DNA of 64,000 nucleotides from the NCBI RefSeq assembly GCF_000968375.1, contig NZ_CP009933.1:5642001-5706000 (forward strand), written 5' to 3'. The DNA is from Clostridium scatologenes. Its GTDB lineage: Bacteria; Bacillota; Clostridia; Clostridiales; Clostridiaceae. This document shows, piece after piece, positions 26,186 through 34,812 of this stretch. The first letter of the stretch is position 1; each line of letters starts with the position of its first letter. Both the position numbers and the translations under genes were made by a program. The notes beneath the pieces are model-generated. The model did no database searches and had not been told where the DNA came from. It worked only from the letters and a program-made list of their open reading frames with translations.

Positions 26186-26776
26186 ATGAAAAAGATTTTT
26201 TTAGATACAGAAACTACAGGGCTTGAACCAGGGCAAATTATACAGCTTACATATTGTGTTTGTGATATAAATTCTAGAGGGGAAGAGAAGGTTTGTTTTG
26301 CAAAGAATTTTTTCTTTGATGTAGATTATGTTGAACCGTCTGCAGAAGCTGTACATGGCTTTAGTGTGGAAAAATTAAAAAACCTATCTATGGGACAAGT
26401 GTTTCAAGATGTAGCTTCAGAAGTAGCTGAAGATTTAGAAGGAGGAATTTTTATTGCACATAATGTAAAGTTTGATCAAAAATTTGTTACTGCTGAATTT
26501 GATAGATTAAATAATATAGATTGGAATCCTAATAAATTTTTTTGTACTATGCAGTATTTTAAATCAAAAGTAAATGCAAAAACAAGAAATGGTAGGCCTA
26601 AAAATCCAAGATTGGAAGAGACAATGGATTTCCTTGGGGTAGAACAAAATAAGGTACTTCAAGGTGCTAAAAAGCTTTTTAGTTGTGATGATGTTGATTT
26701 TCACGATGCTAGATATGATGTAGCAGGACTTGTATCTTGTTACTATAGAGCTAAAAAATTAGGTTATGATTTGTAG
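26186..26776 (+). CDS. DEDDh 3'-5' exonuclease, DNA polymerase III epsilon-like
   Basis: 196 residues. The RNase T/DnaQ motifs are present: Exo I LDTETTG, Exo II AHNVKFDQKF and Exo III HDARYDVAG, with His and Asp of the DEDDh type. Length is that of stand-alone exonucleases, not a fusion with PolC. It removes 3' nucleotides from DNA or RNA; the exact substrate is unknown. RBS AAGGAGAG. Repeat copy B begins just after the stop codon. Confidence 0.88.
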   Translation: MKKIFLDTETTGLEPGQIIQLTYCVCDINSRGEEKVCFAKNFFFDVDYVEPSAEAVHGFSVEKLKNLSMGQVFQDVASEVAEDLEGGIFIAHNVKFDQKFVTAEFDRLNNIDWNPNKFFCTMQYFKSKVNAKTRNGRPKNPRLEETMDFLGVEQNKVLQGAKKLFSCDDVDFHDARYDVAGLVSCYYRAKKLGYDL

Positions 26777-26789
26777 TGCATAAATTTAG

Positions 26790-27150
26790 CAATATAAGTA
26801 TAATGCGACGTAAGGGTGTAGTGGAAGTTTGAATTTCAACTTTTATTCCGTGATATACGGTAAGTGGTTTATCACTGCTAAATGTTTTAATTATTCTAAA
26901 GCTTGAAGATTTGGAAAACCTAAGAACTTTGTCAAACTCGGTTCCCTCAGACAGGACTAAAGTTCTAAGGCTTTCCCAATCTTCAAGCTAAGAATAATAC
27001 TAAAACAATTTAGCTTATGTGATGAACCACTTACCATATATCACTACATAAAAGTTAAAATTCAAACTAGTAACTTCAAGTGTACACATATAATTACATT
27101 GTTATAGGCAATTTTAGTAAGCCAAATTATATTTATAATCATAGCTCACT
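26790..27150 (+). repeat. palindromic dispersed repeat, copy B
   Basis: About 360 bp starting 14 bp after the exonuclease stop. Left and right halves pair over about 140 bp: for example GGTAAGTGGTTTATCAC (26859-26875) faces GTGATGAACCACTTACC (27019-27035). The AAGAACTTTGTC/GACTAAAGTTCTT stem forms the centre, around 26920-26965. About 80-90 percent alike to copy C by eye. Confidence 0.85.
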
Positions 27151-27524
27151 ATTTTTTTATACTTATTCAAAGGGATGGTAATCTCTTAGACCGGTAGGTC
27201 GTAAAAACTGTTATATATTGCCCTAACCAACAAAAATCTTAATGCAAAATTTCCAGTTTTTATTTTAAAATTATGTCTTTATGAATAGTGGATTATCTCA
27301 ATCATCTTCTTTTCTCTAAAACCCATTAAACATCTGAAAAAATATAACTGCAATTGCATTAGATTAAATACTATTATTATGCAAATTTTGTTCATATAAT
27401 TTCCAGTAAAAATAGGAATGTATTAATTCTACTGTAAGTATTCGTAAATCTTTATAATCCAAAGGACTACCGTCCTAAAAAATTGCGGTGCATAGTACTT
27501 CTAATATGAAATTTAGAACCTTAA
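27151..27524. other. intergenic region without a supported gene
   Basis: AT-rich, many stops in all frames. The last 30 bp (CCGTCCTAAAAAATTGCGGTG, then CATAGTACTT) resemble the right end of the palindromic element at 24354-24460 and may be a decayed copy. Confidence 0.5.
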
Positions 27525-28916
27525 CTATTTTGCAAGCTCATAAATTGCATGACCATAGATTTTAGCATTAAGTATTAAGTCATCTATTTCAATGTATTCA
27601 TTTGCTTGATGATCAAGGTCAGGTTTCCCAGGGAATATTGGTCCAAAGGCAACTATATTTGGTATCTCTTTAGCATAAGTACCTCCACCAATAGCAAGAA
27701 GCTTTGCTTCTTTACCGGTTTGTTCTTTATATACTTTTTGTAATGACTTTATAAGAGGGTGATCAGCTGGGAAAAATAAAGGCTTTTGATGGAGCATGTT
27801 TTCAATTGTTATACCAGCATCTTCTATTTTTTCATTAAATGGAGTCATCATATCTTCATATTTAAATGTTACAGGATATCTTAAATTAAGTGCCATGGAA
27901 ACCTTTTCTTCATCCATAGATACTGTGCCAACATTAAATGAAAGCTTTCCAGATTCTTTATCTTCAAGATATACTCCGAAAGATTTTCCATCAGTTTCAA
28001 ATCCTACATATTTATTAAAGAAATTTATATAATCTGCAATATCACATTTTCCAAGAGGTAGCTCTCCAAGAAATTTAAACATTTGCATTATGGAATTTTT
28101 TCCCAAATGAGGTAGACTTCCATGTGCAGCAACACCAACTGATTTTATAACTACCATATTATCTTTAATTTCTGCAGTTACATTATAACCAGTTCTATTT
28201 TTAAATTCTTTAGCAGCATTAATAATATCATCAGTATTTTTAGATGATACTAATGATTCACAGTAATCAGGAACTACATTGGCTCTTTGGCCACCATTTA
28301 GAGATTTAATGACTACATCACCAATAGATTTCACAGTTAATTTTTTAGTTACATCAAATATTGTAATACCTTTTTCGCCATATATTATTGGATATTCTGC
28401 ATCTGGAGTAAAACCGGATATAGGAGCTTTCTCTTTTTCTAAGTAGTGAGATATTTCATTACAACCTGATTCTTCATTTGTACCAAATATAATTCTAACT
28501 TTTTTAGATAATGAGAGATTCAAATCTTTTATAGCTTTAAGTCCATAAAGTGCAGCCACTATTGGGGCTTTATCATCCATAGTTCCTCTTCCATACATTT
28601 TTCCATCATGAATTTCTGCACCATATGGTGGGTATATCCATCCATCTCCTTCTGGAACTACATCCAAGTGACCGAGTACAGCAACATAATCTTCTCCTTC
28701 ACCATATTCAGCATAACCAACATATCCATCCATATTTACTGTTTTAAAACCAAGATTTTTGCAAATTTCTAAAGTTTTATTTAGCACATTGTGTATACCT
28801 TCACCATAAGGCATACCTTCTTTTGCAGGTTCTTCAATACTTTTAATTTTTACGAGTTCTTGAGAAGATTTTATTAAGTCTTCTTTAAGTTCGTCAATCT
28901 TTTTATTTATTTCCAT
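27525..28916 (-). CDS. pepV: dipeptidase PepV, M20A family
   Basis: 463 residues, typical PepV length. Metal and catalytic motifs: GHLDVVPEGDGW, the YGRGTMDDKAP box, FGTNEESGCNE with the catalytic Glu, and PDAEYPIIYGEKG. A lid domain occupies about 190-330, and a final His lies near DLDHQANEYI. It hydrolyses dipeptides with a free N-terminus in the cytoplasm using two zinc ions. GGAGGAATG lies before the ATG. Monocistronic. Confidence 0.95.
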   Translation of the reverse strand: MEINKKIDELKEDLIKSSQELVKIKSIEEPAKEGMPYGEGIHNVLNKTLEICKNLGFKTVNMDGYVGYAEYGEGEDYVAVLGHLDVVPEGDGWIYPPYGAEIHDGKMYGRGTMDDKAPIVAALYGLKAIKDLNLSLSKKVRIIFGTNEESGCNEISHYLEKEKAPISGFTPDAEYPIIYGEKGITIFDVTKKLTVKSIGDVVIKSLNGGQRANVVPDYCESLVSSKNTDDIINAAKEFKNRTGYNVTAEIKDNMVVIKSVGVAAHGSLPHLGKNSIMQMFKFLGELPLGKCDIADYINFFNKYVGFETDGKSFGVYLEDKESGKLSFNVGTVSMDEEKVSMALNLRYPVTFKYEDMMTPFNEKIEDAGITIENMLHQKPLFFPADHPLIKSLQKVYKEQTGKEAKLLAIGGGTYAKEIPNIVAFGPIFPGKPDLDHQANEYIEIDDLILNAKIYGHAIYELAK

Positions 28917-29367
28917 ATTGTCATTCCTCCTATTTTTTTAGGGCTCTTATCGAAAGATATTCGGTCCTTATTTTGTATATAATAAAAAAATAATGTAAAC
29001 CTTTTACATGGGAAATAAAAATATTAATTATATCAACTATAGTTATATGTATTAATTTGTTTTTTATAATTATAGGTATACAATATACATGTTATCATAT
29101 TTAAAGATAGTTATTAAACTGCATTATAGCAAATATCTTAGTGAAATACCTATAAAATAATTAGTATATTCATTTCAGTTAGGTATACCTTCATATTACT
29201 CATATTATAGTAAAAAAAGTGAATATTTATAAAAAGTATATTTTAAAAATTCATTAAATTACTTTATATTATGTAGAAAATTTATAAATTAATGCAAATA
29301 GAATAAAATAATATAGTATAATGTGAGAATGAGAAATATATTATGATATACACAAGGAGAATAGGAA
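28917..29367. other. AT-rich intergenic region
   Basis: 450 bp between the divergent pepV and the small basic protein. It should hold both promoters, but no clear -35/-10 pair, riboswitch or terminator stands out. Confidence 0.5.
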
Positions 29368-29523
29368 ATGTCAGATAAAAATATTGAAATGATGAAAAAA
29401 ATAATCGAGGCTAAGAAGAAGAAAAGTGCTCAGCAAGGCTCACATTTAAGAGCAGACAAAAATATAGGTGGAACTAGAAAAGCTATAATAAATAAAAAGA
29501 CAGGCGGACTATTTGATAAGTAG
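29368..29523 (+). CDS. small basic conserved protein
   Basis: 51 residues read by eye, ATG preceded by AAGGAG and a second AGG. It begins MSDKNIEMMKKIIEAKKKKS and ends with the motif KKTGGLFDK. It is strongly basic, with GTRKAIINKKTGGLFDK resembling small clostridial proteins I have seen without function. It lies 15 bp before the WG-repeat gene, which suggests co-expression. Confidence 0.6.
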   Translation: MSDKNIEMMKKIIEAKKKKSAQQGSHLRADKNIGGTRKAIINKKTGGLFDK

Positions 29524-29538
29524 AGGAGATAATGCAAA

Positions 29539-30540
29539 ATGGGAAAAGTACTTTATCCAATAAAATTAGATGGTAAATATGGATATATAGACAATACAGG
29601 AAAAATTTCTATAGAACCTAATTTTGATTATGCTGAAGAATTTAGTGAAGGATTAGCTATGGTAAGCATTGGACAAAATTTTGGATTTATAAATAAAGAA
29701 GGAGATATAGTAGTTAAAGTTGAATATGATGATGCATATGATTTTAAAGAAGGCTTAGCGATAGTTGAAGTAAATGGAAAGTATGGTTGTGTAGATAACA
29801 CAGGAAAATTGGTTGTAAAGGCTGAATATGATGAGGCTTATGATTTTTCAGAAGGATTGTCAGCAGTAAAATTAGGATATAAATGGGGCTACATAGATAA
29901 AGAAGGAAAAGCAGTAATGGAGCCCCAATTTTTATATGCAGATGATTTTAAAGAAGAATTAGCTTTGGTCCAATTAGGAGGTAAATTAGGATATATAGAT
30001 AAGCTTGGCAAGGAAGCAATAGAAGCGAAATATGATTATGCTTATGGATTTTCAGAAGGGCTAGCAGTAGTTCAAGTAAATAATAAGTATGGATATATTG
30101 ACAAATCGGGAGATACTGTAATTGCTCCTAAGTATAGGGAAGCAAGTAGTTTTTCAGAAGGATTAGCAGTAATAGAGGGTAATGGTAAATATGGATTTAT
30201 AAATGCAAAAGGAGAAATGATAATTTCACCTAAATATGATTGGGCAGATAACTTTTATGAGGGATTTGCAGCAGTTGCTATTAAAGAGAAGTATGGTTTT
30301 ATAGATAAATATGGAGTAGAAATAATTCCTGTAAAATTTGATAATGTAGATACCATAAGTGAAGATTTAATATCTGTAGAGGTAAATGGTAAATGGGGAT
30401 ACATAAATAAAGCAGGAAAGTTCATTATAGAGCCAATTTTTGATGAAGTATCAAAATTTGTAGATGGTGCTGCAAAAGTTGTTTTTGAAAATAAAACTAG
30501 ATATATAAACAAAAATGGTGATTACATTTGGAAGCTTTAA
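29539..30540 (+). CDS. WG-repeat protein
   Basis: 333 residues made of about ten WG (KWG) repeats of roughly 32 residues, each with a GYID/GFIN core, an acidic ADDF or YDFSEG box and an ALVQL-like strand. No signal peptide or other domain. WG-repeat proteins form beta-structures of unknown function, often in tandem with signalling or cell-surface genes. RBS is TAGAGGAGAT. The gene is followed by a clear terminator. Confidence 0.85.
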   Translation: MGKVLYPIKLDGKYGYIDNTGKISIEPNFDYAEEFSEGLAMVSIGQNFGFINKEGDIVVKVEYDDAYDFKEGLAIVEVNGKYGCVDNTGKLVVKAEYDEAYDFSEGLSAVKLGYKWGYIDKEGKAVMEPQFLYADDFKEELALVQLGGKLGYIDKLGKEAIEAKYDYAYGFSEGLAVVQVNNKYGYIDKSGDTVIAPKYREASSFSEGLAVIEGNGKYGFINAKGEMIISPKYDWADNFYEGFAAVAIKEKYGFIDKYGVEIIPVKFDNVDTISEDLISVEVNGKWGYINKAGKFIIEPIFDEVSKFVDGAAKVVFENKTRYINKNGDYIWKL

Positions 30541-30615
30541 AATTGGGCAGAGTTTTAAGTTTATAGAATAATTTATGGAATCTATTTTAAGAAAAAATTA
30601 AATTAAAACATAGAA

Positions 30616-30664
30616 AGTTGTGAAATATGAGCATAATATCATATTTTCACAGCTTTTATTTTGT
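30616..30664 (+). terminator. terminator after the WG-repeat gene
   Basis: GTGAAATATGA (30620-30630) pairs with TCATATTTTCAC (30639-30650) with one bulge, followed by a T-rich tail. Confidence 0.75.
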
Positions 30665-30840
30665 TTTCAATAAGGTATCTGGACTAATTATTTTCTTTCA
30701 GATGCCTAAAAGCTTTTGTTAAGAAATTTGTAAGAACTTTGATAAGTTATTTGTAAAAATTCTCTAGTATAATTAATTTGTAGCCAAAACAAAGGAGGGA
30801 TTAAAAATGATATAATTTATAAAGAAAGGTGGAAGAGAAT

Positions 30841-31533
30841 ATGGAAAAGTATAATGTTTTAGTTGTAGATGATGAAGAAGAAATAACTGAAGCAATAGAA
30901 ATTTATTTAAAAAATGAAGGTATAAGAGTATTTAAAGCTAAAGATGGTATAGATGCTTTAATGCTTTTGGAAGAAGAAGAAATTCATCTTATTATAATGG
31001 ATATTATGATGCCAAGAATGGATGGAATTAAGGCTACATTTAAAATAAGGGAAAGCAAAAATATTCCTATAATAATGCTTTCTGCAAAATCTGAAGATAT
31101 GGACAAGATACTTGGACTTAATGTGGGAGCGGATGACTATATGACAAAACCCTTTAATGCTTTAGAGTTAGTGGCCAGAGTTAAATCTCAACTTAGAAGA
31201 TATATAGATCTGGGAAATTATAAAAAGAACAGTAATAAAATTGCTATTAAGGGTCTAGTTTTGGATAAGAAGACAAAGATGGTAACTGTTGATGGAGAAG
31301 AAATAAGACTTACAGCTATTGAGTATAGAATATTAGAGCTGCTAATGGAGAATAAAGGAAGAGTATTTTCCATTGAAGAAATATATGAAAAAGCCTGGAA
31401 ACAACCTTATTACAATGGAGAAAATACTGTAGCAGTACATATAAGAAGAATAAGAGAAAAAATAGAAATCAATCCAAGAGAACCTAGATATTTAAAGGTG
31501 GTGTGGGGAATTGGGTATAAAATTGAAAAATAA
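30841..31533 (+). CDS. OmpR/PhoB-type response regulator
   Basis: 230 residues from the ATG at 30841; the in-frame GTG at 30829 sits inside the AAAGGTGG ribosome binding site. A receiver domain with acidic pair DDEE, phospho-accepting D54 in IMDIMMPRMDG, and Lys of MTKPF. The C-terminal winged helix (about 130-230) ends in YLKVVWGIGYKIEK. Its end overlaps the start of the histidine kinase, so it is one two-component operon. Confidence 0.93.
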   Translation: MEKYNVLVVDDEEEITEAIEIYLKNEGIRVFKAKDGIDALMLLEEEEIHLIIMDIMMPRMDGIKATFKIRESKNIPIIMLSAKSEDMDKILGLNVGADDYMTKPFNALELVARVKSQLRRYIDLGNYKKNSNKIAIKGLVLDKKTKMVTVDGEEIRLTAIEYRILELLMENKGRVFSIEEIYEKAWKQPYYNGENTVAVHIRRIREKIEINPREPRYLKVVWGIGYKIEK

Positions 31534-33670
31534 ATTTATATATATTTGTTTATGTGCTTTGAGCATATTTGCAGCTGCATTTTCTGTGTTGTCTGCTTGT
31601 GATATTGTTAAAAATTATAGTTATATTGAACATAAAACCTATTTTGATACTGATGAATTTGGAAGAGAAGTATATAGTTATTGCCAAAATTTAAGCAATT
31701 TTTATGTATATTATAAAGATTATAATAATAAATTTGGAGAAAATAAAGCTAGTAAAGAAGATATAAATGGATTAAAGTTGTTTTATGAAGATAAGCTAAA
31801 AAGTGCGCAAGCTGAAATTGAAAATAAGTATAACAATTATATACAGGAATCAGAAAGGGTTTCATATAAAGATAAACTAATAGATGAAAAGAATAAAAAA
31901 CTTGAAGAAGTAAGAAAAGAAAACACTAAAAGTGATGAGGAGCTTAAAAAGGAAGTTGCATCAAGATATGACAAAGATTATGAAGCAATTAAAAAAAGTG
32001 TGCAAAATAGAAATGATATAAAATATTATATTAAAAATACAAAAACAAATGAGATATATCATAACTTAACAGGTCAGGATACAATTCAAGAATATATACA
32101 AAAAGAATCACTTTTTACTATTGAGTTTCCATTAAAAAGAGCTGAAAATAAGAAGCTTTTAAATATTAATTCCATATTTAAAAGCTTTTCGTGGGAAGGT
32201 TATATTATGATTCCTAAACAATCAGCTTCTAATAATTATATAATAGAAAATTATAATTACTACAATTCAGTTAGAAGCAGACTTATTAAAGAGATGCTAA
32301 TAGGAGTTGCTTCATTAATCACAGCACTTTTAATATTAGTAGGCATTAAAAAAGATGAAAACTTGAAAATAAATTTTACAAAACAAATAAAAAGTTCATA
32401 TAAAAAACTGCCTATGGATGTGAACATACTTATATTTTGTATTTACACAGCTATAATGCTGGGATATATGCTAAAACTTAGTTTCTTTTATAAACCATTA
32501 GGAGTTAAACATTTTATTAAGTTTACAATTGTTAGTATTTATGTGGCATATGTCATATTTAGCATTAAAGTTTTTATAAAACTTATGAAAAATAAAAAGG
32601 AACTTTTGAATAAATGGAATGAAAGTTTAAGTTGTAGGTTAATTGATGTTGCGAAAAGAAGCTTTATAGCTAAAGATCTAAAGCTTCAGATTTTACTTAG
32701 TACAATTATTACAACTATACTTGCTTTATTTACAATTATATTGGTAATGATATCACATAATATAATGTTAGGAGCTATAATAGGACTAGCATATATAATT
32801 TTAATATTACGTATTATGTTTAAAAAGATAGATTATTTAAATGAAATATTAAAGGGAACTGAAGAAATAGCTTCAGGAAATTTGAATTATGTTATAAAAG
32901 AAAAAGAGGAAAGTCACCTATCAAAAATAGCACATAATATTAATAATATAAAATCTGGATATAAAAAGTCTCTGCAAAGTCAGATTAAAAGTGAGAGACT
33001 TAAGTCAGAACTTATAACGAATGTTTCTCATGATTTAAAAACACCTCTTACATCTATAATAAACTATATAAATCTATTAAAAAAAGAAGGATTATCAGAA
33101 GATGAAATTAAAGGATATATTGGTGTTTTAGATAGAAAATCGGAAAGACTTAAAGTCCTTATAGAGGATTTGTTTGAAGCATCAAAAATGTCCAGCGGTT
33201 CAGTTGAATTAAATATAGAAAAGGTTGATGTAGCAGCTCTATTGGAGCAGTCAATAGCAGAATTAGATGAGAAAATTAAAAAGGCTTCATTAACTCTTAG
33301 GGTTAAATATTCAAATAAGCATATTTATGCTAATTTAGATGGAAAAAAAACCTGGAGAGTATTTGAAAACTTAATAAATAACATTATAAAGTATTCAGCA
33401 CCTAATACTAGAGTATATATTAATTTAATGGAAGAAGATAACAAAATTTTAATTGTCATGAAAAATATTTCTTCTTATGAAATGGATTTTGACGCAGAAG
33501 AAATCTTCGAAAGATTTAAAAGAGGAGATAAGTCAAGAAATACAGAAGGGTCAGGATTAGGACTTGCAATTGCCAAAAGTATTGTGGAACTTCAAGGTGG
33601 CAAGCTTAATATAGAAATCGATGGAGATCTTTTTAAGGCCATAGTTCAATTTGATCAAGCGAAACCTTAA
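31511..33670 (+). CDS. membrane sensor histidine kinase
   Basis: 719 residues from a TTG overlapping the response regulator by 23 bp (another TTG at 31523 is possible). An N-terminal helix, a Lys/Glu-rich extracellular region (about 50-245), several membrane helices between about 255 and 440, and a HAMP-like segment (LKGTEEIASGNLNYVI) are followed by HisKA with H507 in NVSHDLKTPL and a HATPase with NLINNIIKYS and GSGLGLAIAKSIV. The unusually many membrane helices may sense membrane or wall stress. Target genes are not evident here. Confidence 0.92.
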   Translation: MGIKLKNKFIYICLCALSIFAAAFSVLSACDIVKNYSYIEHKTYFDTDEFGREVYSYCQNLSNFYVYYKDYNNKFGENKASKEDINGLKLFYEDKLKSAQAEIENKYNNYIQESERVSYKDKLIDEKNKKLEEVRKENTKSDEELKKEVASRYDKDYEAIKKSVQNRNDIKYYIKNTKTNEIYHNLTGQDTIQEYIQKESLFTIEFPLKRAENKKLLNINSIFKSFSWEGYIMIPKQSASNNYIIENYNYYNSVRSRLIKEMLIGVASLITALLILVGIKKDENLKINFTKQIKSSYKKLPMDVNILIFCIYTAIMLGYMLKLSFFYKPLGVKHFIKFTIVSIYVAYVIFSIKVFIKLMKNKKELLNKWNESLSCRLIDVAKRSFIAKDLKLQILLSTIITTILALFTIILVMISHNIMLGAIIGLAYIILILRIMFKKIDYLNEILKGTEEIASGNLNYVIKEKEESHLSKIAHNINNIKSGYKKSLQSQIKSERLKSELITNVSHDLKTPLTSIINYINLLKKEGLSEDEIKGYIGVLDRKSERLKVLIEDLFEASKMSSGSVELNIEKVDVAALLEQSIAELDEKIKKASLTLRVKYSNKHIYANLDGKKTWRVFENLINNIIKYSAPNTRVYINLMEEDNKILIVMKNISSYEMDFDAEEIFERFKRGDKSRNTEGSGLGLAIAKSIVELQGGKLNIEIDGDLFKAIVQFDQAKP

Positions 33671-33684
33671 CTTTCGCAGTTTAA

Positions 33685-34055
33685 AAATAATGCGACACAA
33701 GGATGCAGTGGAAGTTTGGATTTTAACTTTTAGTCCATGATATATGCTAAGTGTGTCATCACGGCTAAATGTTTTAATTATTCTAAAGCTCGAAATTTTT
33801 GAAAGCCTAAGAACTTTGTCAAACTCGGTCCCCTCAAACAGGACTAAAGTTCTAAGGCTTTCAAAAATTTTGAGCTAAGAATAATACTAAAACAATTTAG
33901 CTAATGTGATGACACACTTAGCATATATCACTACCTAAAAGTTAAAATCCAAACTAGCAAGTTCAAGTGTACGCACCTAATTACATTATTATAAGTAGTT
34001 TTAGTAAGTGAAAATTATATTTATAATCATAACTTATAATGCTTAAAAATTAAAG
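33685..34055 (+). repeat. palindromic dispersed repeat, copy C
   Basis: About 370 bp starting 15 bp after the histidine kinase stop. GCTAAGTGTGTCATCAC (33746-33762) is exactly complementary to 33906-33922. The AAGAACTTTGTC central stem is shared with copy B. Compared with B, three paired positions in this 17-bp arm are changed on both sides, keeping the stem intact. Confidence 0.85.
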
Positions 34056-34230
34056 TTAAGCCTGTTGATAGGCTAATATATTTCATTTAAAAGTCAGTTG
34101 CTTTCTATATTTATAGAAATACCTTAAAAGAAATTTATTATTTTTGCAGCTGCGCCATAGAATATTATTAAAATAGCTGAAATATACATAAACTATATCA
34201 CAGTATTATGTGTATACGTAATGCACTAAG

Positions 34231-34323
34231 AAGTAACTTTCAACTGTATGTAGACTGATATATGCTGTGAAGTGAGTTTTCCTTCACAGCATATATCAGC
34301 CGGAATACAGTTGAAAGTTACTT
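34231..34323. repeat. two-tier perfect hairpin element
   Basis: Outer arms AAGTAACTTTCAACTGTAT (34231-34249) and the exact complement 34305-34323 (19 bp). Inner arms GATATATGCTGTGAAG (34257-34272) and CTTCACAGCATATATC (34282-34297) form a further 16 bp around a 9-nt loop. A 7-nt interior loop lies on each side. No T-run. Confidence 0.85.
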
Positions 34324-34389
34324 CGCTTACATATGATTACGTCGCAATGTGCTTATTAATTGAATTATATTAAAGGTTATTTCTTAATT

Positions 34390-34731
34390 TTATTTAAATC
34401 TTTTTATATCTTCTAATCCTTGATAAATTTCTTCTTTTGAAAAGTTATTTTTAAGTAATTCTTCATCACTTTTTTTTAGCAATAGATTATAAAAGTCACA
34501 GGATGCTTCATATATTTCTGGTGAATTATTTTTTTCTAATTCGTGAAAAATTAAGTTTTCAGCTTCATTATAATTTCCTTTTTTATATAAGCTTTTTAAC
34601 ACTATTTTAAATATGTCAATGGAACCCATTTGATCAATATTAATTGTTTCGCTGCTTTTTTCTTCTTTATTAAACAAAACTTTTGCACCTATTTTTCCAA
34701 GACCTTTCATAAGCTCTTCAAAATAATCCAT
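34390..34731 (-). CDS. small protein, DUF6483-like
   Basis: 113 residues from the ATG at 34731 (AAGGGTT upstream; the longer frame from 34788 has no RBS there). Begins MDYFEELMKGLGKIGAKVLF, then a TPR-like helical part (SLYKKGNYNEAENLIFHELE) and a charged end. This resembles uncharacterised clostridial proteins named DUF6483. Function unknown. It follows the serine hydrolase on the same strand after 24 bp and may share its transcript. Confidence 0.55.
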   Translation of the reverse strand: MDYFEELMKGLGKIGAKVLFNKEEKSSETINIDQMGSIDIFKIVLKSLYKKGNYNEAENLIFHELEKNNSPEIYEASCDFYNLLLKKSDEELLKNNFSKEEIYQGLEDIKRFK

Positions 34732-34812
34732 AGCTTTAACCCTTCTTTGTTTATTTATAATTTTATAGTGAATTAGAATATATGTCAAAATACAAGGAAG
34801 AACTAAAAAATT

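Noticed and set aside
22511..34055. CRISPR array or IS element for the dispersed repeats
   Set aside because: Copies are kilobases apart, non-coding and palindromic; no spacer pattern or transposase gene was found.
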